Shown: positions 24,250-36,200 of the stretch, one piece after another
How positions within the stretch are numbered: the stretch's first letter is position 1
How the letters are laid out: each line of letters starts with the position of its first letter
Source of the DNA: Paracentrotus lividus
Lineage: Eukaryota > Echinodermata > Echinoidea > Camarodonta > Echinidae
Direction: 5' to 3'
Assembly: GCA_940671915.1 (NCBI GenBank)
Contig: CALNVZ010000641.1
Location: 2,465,905-2,529,904 of the forward strand
DNA: 64,000 nt
Notes under the pieces: model-generated
What the model was told of the DNA's origin: nothing
What the model saw: only the letters and a program-made list of their open reading frames with translations
The model's database searches: none
Position numbers and translations under genes: made by a program

Positions 24250-25995
24250 GCCTGTATCCCTCTTCCAGGATTTGAAAACAAAATTTCAAATCAAAATGCT
24301 TATCTCTGGTCTCAAAACAATGTTGATTCACAGCGTTTGAACGTAGGTCTTTATTAATGAGAATTGGTCTCTATATTCCTTTGCTAATTCGTCCCACGTG
24401 TCGTATTAGGAGTAAATACCAAATATTCTTTCGGGGGGGAATGGCTGACCGCCTGAGTGTTTGGTGTTGGGGGGGGGGGGCTATGTTACATTTTTAAACG
24501 ATGGTCAAAACAAATGGATTATTTTAATTCTAATACATATAGTATTGATGAATTACTAATATTATATTAAACTTATTAGCTCTATGTAGTATATGCATTT
24601 TTATTGTTATCATACCTAACAATATCCTCGTTACATAAATGAATTACTGTATATTACAATTCATGAATCAACTAAATTATTTATGTATATGGGATCAAAT
24701 AAAGATTTAAACGACTAATATTCAATTATATAGGTTTCCGGCCAATTTCGTGTGTTTTGTTCAATCAATTGCATATTAGAGCATTCATTTTCGGGATAAA
24801 TGTTGATGCATCGAAAATGTTCCAGTTCAAAATCGTATTCAGTCATCACAATTAACCATTTTGTTGATCGATTTCGTATTTGCCCGTTCTATTTCCCATA
24901 ATAAGCATATACTTCGGCAATAGCAATTCAAATTCGTCTCCATTTCATTTCGTATACTCGAATTCCCACTAATTTGAATGCACAAATGATTGAAACATAT
25001 GAAAACTGAACAATCAAAAAGGACAGTGTTATTTTATACCAACACGCACAGTTCCACTACAGTGCACTAACGACCAGAAAGAAATCTTACGGGAAATGTG
25101 TGTACTGGGTATAGACTCTCACGTGCTGACCGTCATATCGCGATAACAATGCTGAATAAGAACCGTGTTAAAAGGAGAGTGCAAGCTTGCAGTCAGGATC
25201 GAATATTTTATCATGATATTTTTTTATGATACAAAAACGCGGGGGAAAATATTGACCAATCACAAAGAAGTTAAAATCATTGGAAAGAGAAATATAATAT
25301 ATTTACTTCACTCAGCGTAACTAGGAAATCGATTGCCGTGCTGAATTTTACAGAAAGCTTTTAGTGACTGCTGTTTGACCAAAATATCATTTTTACACAG
25401 AAAACGACCCAAAAATGACTAAGAATGGGAGATTTTAAAGCTCAAAACGCGAGGGTTAGGGGTAAAAAAAATATTCTTCCCAAGGTTTACTTGTTTTATA
25501 TACATTACCTCATAAAACTGTGTAACATAGTAAATGACTTCTCGATTTTTTTTTTTTCCAGTATATTCAACAAAACTCCCGTTTTTCGGGCATTCCTTCC
25601 ATTGACAAATCGGTGCGTGAAAAATGGTTTTCCTGAGAAGAACCCACGTTTTCTATGTTAAATGAAATATCCGAATTTTGAACTTTGAATCCATTATTTT
25701 GTGTGCCTAAAAATAAATTTCAACGCATGAACACGAAATTAATTAACTAAGTCGGTCTGTCGGATCAAACTCACGAATTTGAATAGACAATAAATGAAAA
25801 CGGATAATAAATGTATGAATTTGGGCGGGAAAACCTATATTGTAAATGTTTATTGATTAAAGTAATAATTGGTTTCATATATAGCACTGAAAGTTCTGCA
25901 GTAAACAGACAATGCAAACTATTTTTAGAATGCCAGGTATGCGTCTGCCTTTGTTGCTTATCCCTGCCGAAAAAACACAGTGTGAACACCATGTG
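24250..25995. other. Intergenic, no gene seen
   Basis: AT-rich with a G-run at 24468-24480. The short plus ORF at 25425-25661 spans a poly-T tract and has no splice support. Confidence 0.55.
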
Positions 25996-26002
25996 TACCA
26001 GT

Positions 26003-26156
26003 GGTGGATCCAGGATTTTGAAATACGAGGGGCACATCCCGAAAATTTGAAAAAAATAGGGAGCGCAGCCAAAAAAAAAATATTTAAACAGGTACGTTCA
26101 ATGATCGGTTTCCAAAGTATAGAGGGGGCGTGAGTCCCCTGCTCCCCGCCTGGATC
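26003..26156. mobile_element. MITE of the AGTGGNGGATCCAG family
   Basis: CAGTGGTGGATCCAGG at the left and CCTGGATCCTCCACTG at the right are inverted. This is the same family as 33691-33825. Target duplication is not evident here. Confidence 0.65.
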
Positions 26157-26315
26157 CTCCACTGTGAACACTGTGACACAGTGTGTGGTCACATTGTGAA
26201 AATGGGCTTAAAAACACAGTCGTCATATTGTGAAGGACTCGGACACTTTGTTCACAGAATCGGCTATTATATTTGGCTTTGGCCCATTTTATCAGTCTTT
26301 ACACAGTACACTGCA
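26157..26315. repeat. CACTGTGA-rich fold-back fragment
   Basis: GTGAACACTGTGACACAGTGTG, ACATTGTGAA, GAAGGACTCGGACACT and TGGCCCATTTT blocks match, inverted, blocks of the copy at 32575-32775 inside an ACADL intron. Confidence 0.55.
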
Positions 26316-28790
26316 AAAACTGTGGTGTTAAAAATACCAGTGTTGATTTTAACACCGACGTGGTGTTCTGAGAGGATCACACAAATTGGTGTTCATCAAC
26401 ACCATACTTTGGTGTCACGTTTTTAACACCCATAAGGTGTTGATTAAAATTAATGACACTCATAATGGTGTAAAGGAACACTGCAAGTGTTGATTTAACA
26501 CTGATGTGGTGTTCTGAGAGGACCGCACCATACGGTGTTAATGAACACCAGTTTTTGGTGTTAACTATTGAATACTAAAAGGGTGTTGACTAATTGACAC
26601 TCTTGTATTGCTAATTTGATAAGACATTTATCGTGATTATTGATAACAAAAATGGAAGTTACAATGCCAGCTACATCTAGTGCAGACATGCGCTGCAGTG
26701 CTAATAGACCAATGCGCGTGTGCTTATTTACAATAATCACGATAAATGTCTTACCATCTTTCCCACCACAAGATACATTTTTTTTAAAACTCCTCCAACC
26801 ACCACGCGAACAATCATGAAGGTATCTGGATTTAGGTGGATTTTAAGATGATAATCTGAATCTCAAGCGCGACGGGAAAATGGCGTATCGCAGCCGGATC
26901 TTCTCAAAATATCAGTTCCGATTTTCAACCAATCATGACGCTGGATTTCTTGCGCATGCCCAATTCTGACTTTTCTAACACCCGTCCAGGTTTTATTATC
27001 GATAAAAGCATAAACCGGTCTGGCAAAAGCTACAGAAATGACACCTGTTTGGTGTTATTTTACACCAAATTTAACACTAGAGACCCGATACCACATCAGG
27101 TGTTGATTTCCGCCCCGTTATGACACCCACTGGAGTTAATATAGGTTTTCCCGGCCATTTTCATGCCTCATTCACTCAATTACATGTGTACAGCAGTCAA
27201 TTTAGCCAATTTTTGTGCCTGCGCTTAAACTGACGTTTCAATTTCGCACTTTATGCATTCAACATAATGCATTTGGCATACAAAAAGGTGCTTTAGTCAA
27301 TCGAACTCCTACATAAATAGCCAATTTCACAATAGTAATATTCAATTTCGCATTTAATGTAAACAAGAGATAAGTCGTACCGATTTTTTACTTTCTTTTT
27401 CATTTTAAAGTTATCTATTTAATCCAGAGAGCAGTCATTTTCATGGTATATTGCGTGTTAACGCATGATCTTATAATTGCTAAAGAAATATTCATCTTTT
27501 TTAAAAGGATGTTGACATTGTTCGGTCATAGTTTTTGTGCTAATAACAGAATATGATAGAATCAATATTCATAACCATATCCCACATGAATTATAGATTA
27601 TGATATAAAAGCTAAATTTCAGGAAAAGCATTGAGGTGGAGAAAGATGAACGCACAATGCACTCCTCTCCAGGGAAATTACTTTATGACAATGTTATTTG
27701 TATATAGATTTTCATTATCTAATTTTCATTTCATTATCGTCTTTCATTTAATCATTTTAAGAATGTATAGACATGTGCCTGCAAAGGCTCCAAGCTTCAT
27801 TATTTTTCTTTCATATATTTTCTTGTTTACCTTTTCTTTATAGTCTCTCTATTTTCATCTTCTTTTCAAATTTATTTTTTAGATAATTATACTGTGCGTA
27901 TTTTCTATCAATGCAATTGATGTTTATTTTAAGTTAGTAACTTGACATTACTTTTGTTTTCATTACTTTAAGAACCTTTTTATATATATATATATATTCA
28001 TTATAATTGGGACGGTTAGGAGTTGGAAGGGAAGGTACAAGCAGGGGGGGGGGGTCAATCATACACTTAGCAAAATTACCACCCCCCCCCTTTACTTGTT
28101 TGGGACCCTATTTCAGAATTTTTCCTCAAATAATTGAAAACTACCCTTAATAAAAAAAAAATAAGTCAGGGGTTTCATCATACGTGAGCCCCCTAAATAT
28201 ACATCTTTTCCGGAGAAATCGGGAATGAGCATACGTGTATGGTTTACCACCTGCCAGTGGAGGGGGGGGGTACAAGCTCCTAGTCATCAATTTGGACCCT
28301 CTAATTTTTCCCTGGAATAGAATGATACAGAGACATGTATACTCGGCTACTTGTAGCATGAATTTGATTGAACACGTGTAATTTGAAATATCCACTGGTG
28401 AATTTGAATGTAAAATACAGGCGCAGCATCTCTGCTGACGCGAAGAATTGGCGCCTAATTGACATTTTTTGTTCGTTGATCGAATCTTTTATGAATCGAA
28501 TTGAAATAAATGAATTGGGAACGTTTGACCTTATAATTGAAGTAAGGGGTTACAGGAACATTCAATTTTCGCTTGAAATTGAATGAAATCGTAGAAACCC
28601 GACTGCTATTAGGAGGATGGATTGAAAATGGCCGGGAAAACCTTATATTAATAATAAGAATGACACCAACAATCTTAACACCAAAGCTGGTGTTAAACAT
28701 TAACGCCCCTCTGGTGTTAATCTAATCTAACTGAGTATAACCACCGCTATCCAACTTAGTGTTTCACATTTAACACCGGAGTTTTTGCAG
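26309..28790. mobile_element. DNA element with CTGCAAAAACT termini, about 2.5 kb
   Basis: The left end reads CACTGCAAAAACTGTGGTGTTAAA and the right end, inverted, CCTGCAAAAACTCCGGTGTTAAA. Inside both ends the words GGTGTTAA and TTAACACC recur many times (26320-26590, 27035-27140, 28655-28765), like subterminal repeats. The interior has AT-rich filler, a (TA)n tract at about 27979-27996, and G- and C-runs at about 28045 and 28081. No transposase ORF was found. The superfamily is unassigned because a target duplication is not clear. Confidence 0.55.
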
Positions 28791-28799
28791 GTATGAGCA

Positions 28800-29800
28800 C
28801 TGTTACTGATTTTGTTATGTGTGGGTTTTTTTTCGCAGTTAGGAATAGTTTATCATAATGATTTGCTGATGTCGGGAATTTCGAATTTATAATTAATTAA
28901 GGTACGGATTCGGGCCGTGACGGACCACCCCACCCCCCCCGCCGCAAAATGGGGAGGGAAAGAAGAGAAAAAAGTGAAAAAAATATGATAGAAATAGGAA
29001 AATCATTTTACTCGCTTCGATCACATGCAAGATGCAGGGGCGCAGGAAGCGCCGCCCCCTCTGCCGCCCCCCCTTAATTTGAAAACCACTCGCGTTGATC
29101 TTATGTTAAAATTGGGAAACTTCGGATTTTCACCCCGCCCTCCTTAAACGGCCTGCCCCCCCCCTCCACTCTAATTTTCAATTCCTGGTATCTGCACTGC
29201 CCGTGCACCCGGTAGAATACATCATAGCCGACTTTGATCTACGTATATTATAATTATAATGTGATTGTCCAGATAGTGTCATGTCAAATTTCCGGCTCTC
29301 AGCTTAATGCAATGTATGATTCTATAATTTTACATGTGCAATATTTTGGAACACCTACCATCGGATGACGAAGATGTTTCCGAACAAATAAGAGACGTAA
29401 GTGCTTTACCATCACCTGTCAGAGGTAATAGTAATTATACTCAAGAATACAGGCGTGCGGATCCAGGGGGCGGTGCCGCCCCTAGCAAAAGGAGAAATGG
29501 GGACGTGATGGATATGACTGACTGGACCCTTTTTTCTTAAAGGGGTATATTTTAGGTGGTAACTTCGGGCAAAAAGATCCGCGAAAAATCATTCGAAATA
29601 GGTTTTTAACATTTCTCTCCGAACTTATTATCAGGGGTTAGTTTTAAAATCTTTCTGCAGCTAGGAACAATTCTTGACAAAGAGGGTCCCGATAAGTCAA
29701 AACCGTATATAGAGAGGTAATTTTGATGCAGGTCCCTAAAAAAAGCTTACAAAAGTAATGGCGGGTAAATTTTGACGGCGTTCTCTTCCAAAAGTCCGTG
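28800..29800. other. Intergenic with C-rich tracts and repeat fragments
   Basis: C-rich low-complexity blocks at 28925-28945 and 29050-29170, and a GTGCGGATCCAGG fragment of the hAT-type MITE family at about 29456. A short frame at 29334-29400 (LEHLPSDDEDVSEQIRD before GTAAGT) looks coding but is isolated. Confidence 0.5.
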
Positions 29801-29806
29801 ATGGCG

Positions 29807-30195
29807 GTATCTCTAATTGGTGTATCTCCCTTCGTGTCCGAACTCATTTTGAGACGGAATGGGACACTTTAAGACGGTTTTGAACGGCTTGAGACGGGTG
29901 TTGTAATCAACCATTTGTCGAAGAGACTCTCCTCAGTCCCCGCGATTTTCATGAGTCTCGAATCCGGAACTCCTTTCGACGGATTTGACTAACTTGAGAT
30001 GGTTTTTAAAAGCTTTGAGACAGTTTTAAAATTATCCGGAGACGTCCGTACTGAAGACTCTCCAGAGCCGTCTCGCGCGACGGAAAAGCATCTATCGGAG
30101 ACGTACTTTTGATACTTTTTATCAACGCGGCGTAGAGATATTTCTTTTCCGTTCGCTTAGACGTCTCCGCAGAAATGAGATCATTGAGATACCAC
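29807..30195. mobile_element. MITE of the GAGACG / GGTATCTCA family
   Basis: The left end GGTATCTC and the right end GAGATACC are inverted. The interior repeats GAGACGT, TTTGAGACGG and CGTCTCCG words in both orientations. Two related copies lie in ACADL introns at 34761-35080 and 36694-36940. Confidence 0.6.
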
Positions 30196-30256
30196 CGTAT
30201 TGGCATTATTAAATTCTAATCCGGAACAAACGTACGTGTATAGTTGACCTCTGTTC

Positions 30257-30283
30257 CTGGGTGGGGTGGGGAGGGGAGGGGAG
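30257..30283 (+). other. Candidate G-quadruplex motif
   Basis: Four GGGG tracts separated by single bases (GGGGTGGGGAGGGGAGGGG). The sequence satisfies the standard four-tract definition with very short loops. Confidence 0.7.
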
Positions 30284-31331
30284 AGATACAAGAAGATCAG
30301 TCATTCAAAGACGTATTGTAACATGTTTCAGAACCGTATATTAATCCGTAATGTGGACTTTGTGTACAGGTTCAATGCTACAAAATAGCATTTAAGAGTA
30401 TGAATTGTAGACGTCTAGCTTTTTTTTTCTGAAATCATAATGATCATTTAAACAATCATCATGATGCCGACAAACCATCACTAACTTAAAGGTGCCCCAT
30501 AAAACTAGGCCATATATGTGTTCGCTTATTAATAATGATCTGCAAAACTGTTATTAATAGTTTTATTTGCAAGATGATGCAAGTTTTATTTTTTAGCGGA
30601 ATCGCCTTTCCAGCCTTCGCCTGCCTTGAATTTCAGTTGTCACACAATAAAGTAACCTGTAATAAGTTATTAAGTTGTTGTTAAAAAGTGTTTCTTTCAA
30701 ATTTGAACTTGCTCGAAAAGAGATTGAAAGATCGTGAATTGTGCATTGCATTAATGGCGGCGATCTCGGTGGGACGAGGGACCCCTCGATATTTTTCTGG
30801 GGGATCTACCCCCTCGATTTTTATAAAGCTTAACATTTTTTTTTAGTTGTCAGCTAGTGAAGAGGCAAAATATATTTCAAAATACTATGATAAAATGTTA
30901 TTTAAGGAAAATTTTGGCTGGTGCTCTGGCTGCAAAAAAAAACAAAAAAAAAAAAAACAGTCAATGATTAATGAAATGCTCTTTACTCAGGTCGCTATGT
31001 GTATTCATGGAATATGTTTTATTTGTTCCGACGCTTTATTTTTAATTTGCTTTATGTGAGAAGTAGGTTATTGCATTTCTAATTTGGATATACAAATATA
31101 AAGGCTTATGTATCTTTGAGAAGCTTATTCCTCTTGAGTGTATTATAATCCCCTTCCGGTGTTCGCCCCGACCCCCCGCCGCCCTTTGTGCATTGTTGTG
31201 AACAAAAAATTGTAATGTGATTAGTGAGATACCACCATTAGGACCAACGAGAAGTAGATCCACGGTTCAAAGTTACCATATTTTGTGTCAGATTATAAGT
31301 AGTTATTTTGTTTGTTTGTTGTTGTTTTTTG

Positions 31332-31756
31332 TCGACGTGCCGCCTGGGGGGCATTTCATCAAAGGACTTGTCGGATGTTTTATCCGACAAACTGTTATAA
31401 GCTACTGAAATGCTTGCATCTGATTGGCTGAGAGCAAATTTGTCGGATAAAATGTCCGACAAGTCCTTTGATGAAATGCCCCCCTGAACGAGGTTGAGAG
31501 GTAAGGAATGGAAGCTTTTGACAAATATATTTATGGTGGCTTCGTCACGAGTGACGCTCAAAGTTCTTGGAGGTGCTGGTACTAGTCTTGAGAACTTGAA
31601 ATGCCTTGTCACAGCCGATCAGTCAACTGCAACGAGTGGTGAAGAGAGATAATTATGAGCGTCGATCATGCGGGAAGAATCCACTAGTATAATAATGATG
31701 TCAAAAGCTTCCGTTATTTACCTCTCACCCTCGTTCAGGCGGTATACGTCGATACA
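31332..31756. mobile_element. Fold-back element with GTCGACGT ends, carrying a nested insertion
   Basis: The left end (GTCGACGTGCCGCCTG) and the right end (inverted ATCGACGTATACCGCCTG) match, and the arms continue with AACGAGGxTGAGAGGTAA and GGAAGCTTTTGACA on both sides. The left arm is split after CCGCCT by the smaller element at 31344-31485. It is related to the long fold-back at 39961-40320, sharing GGAAGCTTTTGA, TGGTGGCTTC and GTGACGCTCA. Confidence 0.7.
31344..31485. mobile_element. MITE, GGGGCATTTCATCAAAGGACTTGTC ends, nested
   Basis: About 142 bp with near-perfect terminal inverted repeats of about 45 bp (tips GGGGGGCATTTCATC, then AAAGGACTTGTCGGA, then TTTTATCCGACAAA). It sits inside the left arm of the fold-back at 31332-31756. 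A second copy in reverse orientation is at 35204-35349. Confidence 0.8.
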
Positions 31757-31852
31757 GTTCAAAATCTCCCTATTAATCATGCGCGGATTCAGCATCAGCC
31801 CTGACAAAGGATTTGGTCGGCCCAATCGTCTGGGGACAATTTAGTGGCTCTG

Positions 31853-32265
31853 TTAAGGCGGGCTCACACTATGCGACTTGCTGCGGTGCGATTTTTTAAA
31901 CAAATGGTAGTTTGCATCATTTATGCGACATTTGAAACATGCAAAGTTATCTTATGAGAAGTAAAAATTGTAAAGGAACAATGTAATCGAAATTTTGTTC
32001 CAATGTAGGCCTTAGATTAGGAGTAAAGGTCAAATTACATTAAAATCGCAAGATCGCTGTGACGTCACTGCGGTATGGAAACAATTTGAATTTAAACATA
32101 GAAGGGGTTCGCAATCGCCTTGAAAATCAATTTTGGTATTCATAGGAATACCCACACCTTTTGAAAGTATGAATTTCCTTGTTTGAATGTTTGTATCAAA
32201 TATTATTCAGCTTTTCCTGAAAAATCGCAACGCAGCAAGTCGCATCGTGTGAGCACGCCTTTATG
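31853..32265. mobile_element. MITE with GCGACTTGCTGCG arms, upstream of ACADL exons
   Basis: The left GGCGGGCTCACACTATGCGAC/TTGCTGCGGTGCGATTTTT and the right arm, inverted GGCGTGCTCACACGATGCGAC/TTGCTGCGTTGCGATTTTT, match over about 40 bp. It ends about 90 bp before the first recognised ACADL exon. Confidence 0.75.
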
Positions 32266-32355
32266 CTTGGGCATGGGCCGATAAAATCCTTTGTATGAGC
32301 TAATTCTGGATCCGCTACAGTTAATGCATTTTTTGGTGGACCTTGTCCTGTATAG

Positions 32356-32502
32356 ACGGCACCAGAGTACAAGACCATGTCTGAGTCAAGCCGAGAACAT
32401 GATGGATATTGGAAGCAGACCAATCTTCAGCGAGGAACATGACATGTTCAGGACAAATGTAAGGAGATTCTTCCAGGAAGAAGTCATACCAAATCAAGAC
32501 AG
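32356..32502 (+). CDS. ACADL: ACADL coding exon (first recognised)
   Basis: The acceptor is CTGTATAG and the donor AGGTAAAT. It encodes the start of the mature enzyme (DIGSRPIFSEEHDMFR, then RRFFQEEVIPNQD). The first base completes a codon from the missing exon 1. The frame stays open upstream to 32291, so the acceptor choice rests on the pyrimidine-rich tract before 32356. Confidence 0.9.
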
Positions 32503-33201
32503 GTAAATAATGATGATGATGATATCAGCACTGATGAGAAAAATATTTATTAGAGGGAGGGGGTCAGCCGGAAAAAAAACCCACAGTGTCCCCACACTGT
32601 GAACATAATGAGAACACACTGTGACACAATGTGTTTACATTGTGCAGTACTATTTCCAGTGCCGACACTGCGAAAATCCACAAATCGACACAGTCGTCTC
32701 TGTGAACACAGTGTCCGAGTCCTTCACAATGTAACATCTGTGTGGATTTGGCCCATTTCCACAGTTTGACTGTGATAAACTCTGTGTGTTTTTTTGTTTT
32801 TTTTTCCCCCGGCAGGGGAGTTGCTCCGAACTCAATGATTTGACGATTGACACGGGTAAAACAATACATTTCATATCTTTAACAAAATAGTTTCGTATAA
32901 AAGCGCTTGAAAGGAGGACATGAAATTTTGTCTTGAAAAGTTTTTTGGGGGAGGGGCCTTCACTGTACCCCCCCCCCCCTCCACCCGCGCCATTATGTCA
33001 GTGACTTTTAGTTGGATTTATAAAGCATTTTTTTCTAAATAGGTTCAAAACGATACTGCCATGATCACCAAAATTTATCAAGCTAATGTGTTTCAAAGAA
33101 GAAAGTTGATCCAACATTATGCATGACAACGATCTAGGCCTACGGACATGAACCTTACCTGGGTCGCGTGTGGCAAAATATATATTAAAAAAATTGTGGA
33201 T

Positions 33202-33239
<38 letters not shown>

Positions 33240-36200
33240 CTGAATGAAGATTAACAATCCCTTTAAACAGGTATGAGAAACAGAGGCATGTTGACAAGGA
33301 ACTATGGGAGAGGATGGGAGCTGCCGGGTTGCTAGGTGTGGCAATCCCAGAAGACCTTGGTGGTGCTGGTGGTGATCTTCTTATGGCAGCAATCACATGG
33401 GAAGAGCAGTAAGTATAGAGTGCGCCCCAGAAAAAAATTAAACCCGACTCAGAGAGCCTCATATCAAAATTGTATAACTTCTGTGTCATATTCTGTTCAA
33501 TAATACTTATACTTGTGCTGTGACAGACGACTGAACACTTAGCCTGTGTCACATTTACATTGTACCAAATTAAGTTTGCAATTGGGCAATAGCAACCCTT
33601 GTATTTCATAATACAAGTAACCCTTTGTCCCTTATGAATGGACATAGGAAGGCTTACCTCAAACTATGAATGAAAGATAAGAAAGCCAGGCAGTGGCGGA
33701 TCCAGGCGGGGGCGCAGGGGACGCGCCCCCTATAATTTGAAAACCGCTCATTGGGCTGTACATGTTAAAATCGGAAAATTTCGGGGGCGCCCCCCCCCCA
33801 CCCTGAAATCCTGTATCCGCCACTGAAGCCAGGGATGCTACCCATAACTTAATACAAGGTTAATTTGAAGGGAAAAAAGTTTTTAATAGCTCAAGTGCTC
33901 AGTCATCCATGACAGCACAGGTGTAATTCTGGTATTATTTCATTGAAAATGAGTTATACTCTTTCACATGAAATAGATATTAATGGGATAAATGTCACAT
34001 ATGCTATACAATTTTAATATGTTAAAAAGTTATGTCATTTCAATAAGGATCTAGTTGCTTTTTTGTTCTTTTGATTTCACTCTCTTTGGCACAATTCGCT
34101 TTTTACTTTATCTTAAGCAATGCGCCGTATTCATCCAAGCGTAAACCCATACCGCATAAAAATGATACCAAAGATGCGGGAGAAGTAACTCTTTCAGACT
34201 ATGTATATATCGTCGGCTGAGAACCAGAAGGGCGCTATTACAGATCAACGATGTTCCGTTGAGAACCAGAAGGGCGCTATTCCTATTACCATTGACTTTG
34301 TACAGCAATAGCGCCCTTCTGGTTTCTAACGGAACATCCTTGATCTGTAATAGCACCATTCTGGCTCTCAACAGACGATATACTAAATTGGGGGTTTATA
34401 ATGGTTTTCTTTTAAATGACAATTTTCTAGGTGTTTATTTCATTTCATTATTTATTTTTGACTCACTCGGCAGTAACAATGCTTACAGCATTTTATTCTT
34501 TCTGATAATAAACAGTAAGTTATGTCTGTCCTTTGTCTTTTAGTGGATACTCGAACCTCGCTGGCTCGGGGTTCTCAGTGCACACTGACATTGTCATGCC
34601 GTACATTGCCGAGTATGGAACGCCGGAACAGATTGAGAAGTTCATTCCTGCTATGGCAGCTGGCAAGAAAGTTGGTTCTATTGCCATGACAGAACCATCG
34701 GCAGGAAGGTTTGTTTGTTTTATAGTTTGTTTTTCACTTTCATAACAGAAATTACTTATAGGTATCTCACTTCGCGGAGACGTCTCCGCGATGGAATCGT
34801 CTCCGCGACGGATAAAAAGTATTAAAGAGGTCTTCGATATTTTAATGCGTCGTGGAGACGTCTCGGAGATGTCTCCGTGACGTCTCCGCGACAATTTTCA
34901 AAAACTGTTTCAAAGCAGTTTCAAAGAACCGTCTCAAAGTAGTTTCTGCGACTCATGAAACGTCGCGGGGACCGAGGAGACGTCTCGGAGACTCTCCGCG
35001 ACAAGTTTCAAAACCGTCACAAAGTAGTCCCAAATTCGTCTCGAAGTAGTTTCAAAGTAGTTTCCGCGAAGTGAGATACCATCATAAGAAATTTCAGAAC
35101 CTTTTTTTGTCCTGTATTTTGAACCTTTCAAAGAAACAGAAGAGTGTTCTAAAAAGTCATTTAAAACCGTTTTTGGTCCAACAGGGAACCGTTCTTTATG
35201 CAACCTGGGGAGTATTTCATCAAAGGACTTGTCGGACATTTTATCCGACAAATTTGCTCTCAGCCAATCAGATGCAAGCATTTTCAGTAGCTTTTAACAG
35301 TTTGTCGGATAAAACGTACAACAAGTCCTTTCATAAAACGCCCTCCAGGGTTCTTGATGTTGCAAAGTATCCGATATGTTGTATAAAGAACCTTATACAA
35401 AAAATTGATTGGGTTCTTTATACAACATATAACCACCAAGAACCCTGTAGGTTGTATAAAGAACCTGAAAGGTCATCATTATTTCAAATTTGATTAACGA
35501 AGAAGTAAATGAAGTTATATTATCATAATTTTATTTCAATATTGTATCTCAACTGCCAGTGACTTACAGGGTATCAAAACACATGTCAAGAAAGACGGAG
35601 ATGATTATATCCTCAATGGGAGCAAGGTAAGAATGATGTAATGTAGGTTTTCCCGGATAATTCTAAACTGTTTACAATCAATTTGATATTTCCAACAACC
35701 GATTTCGTCGTTATTGTGATCGCGATTAAAAATTATTATTCTTATTGGTTTCTTAGTGCTCGGAATAAGAAAATCGGCAATCAAATCGCGCCAATCAGTT
35801 TTACATTATAATCAAATTCGTCATAAGTCGTTTAAATTCGTCGATTCGTACCACCTCCGTCTTTCTTAAATTGACTACAATTATTTTGAATAAAAATTGA
35901 TTACCTATGAACAGTTTGAGCGCTCATAAACGAAACTGAATGTCCAGAAAACGAAATTGTTTGCTGTTTGTGTTAAATTGAATGACCGATAGCCCCGGTT
36001 GGTTTTTTCATGTGTGACGCCCTCTAATCTCATCAGAGGTGACGTCATGTGCTGAGACGATTCATTTCAAGCCAAACATTTCCATTATAATGTCAAATAA
36101 TGATACCGGTCTCGAAACTCATGAATAACTAAGGTATGCTGGATAGACTAGCTTGTAGGGGATCCGTTTGTGGCAAGAAATCCAGGCAAAGACTTGGTCG

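Noticed and set aside
29334..29540. Possible piggyBac-like N-terminus (LEHLPSDDEDVSEQIRD)
   Set aside because: Only about 35 residues look coding, no transposase core follows, and the frame runs into a MITE fragment.
30753..30830. ATGGCGGCG as ACADL start exon
   Set aside because: No GT donor leaves the two bases needed to complete the split codon of the first recognised exon.
32998..33645. 215-codon minus-strand ORF
   Set aside because: It includes a poly-Lys run from the intronic poly-T tract and overlaps a confirmed ACADL exon on the other strand.
34108..34543. ORFs on both strands around 34.1-34.5 kb
   Set aside because: They are by-products of the palindromic GAACCAGAAGGGCGC element.
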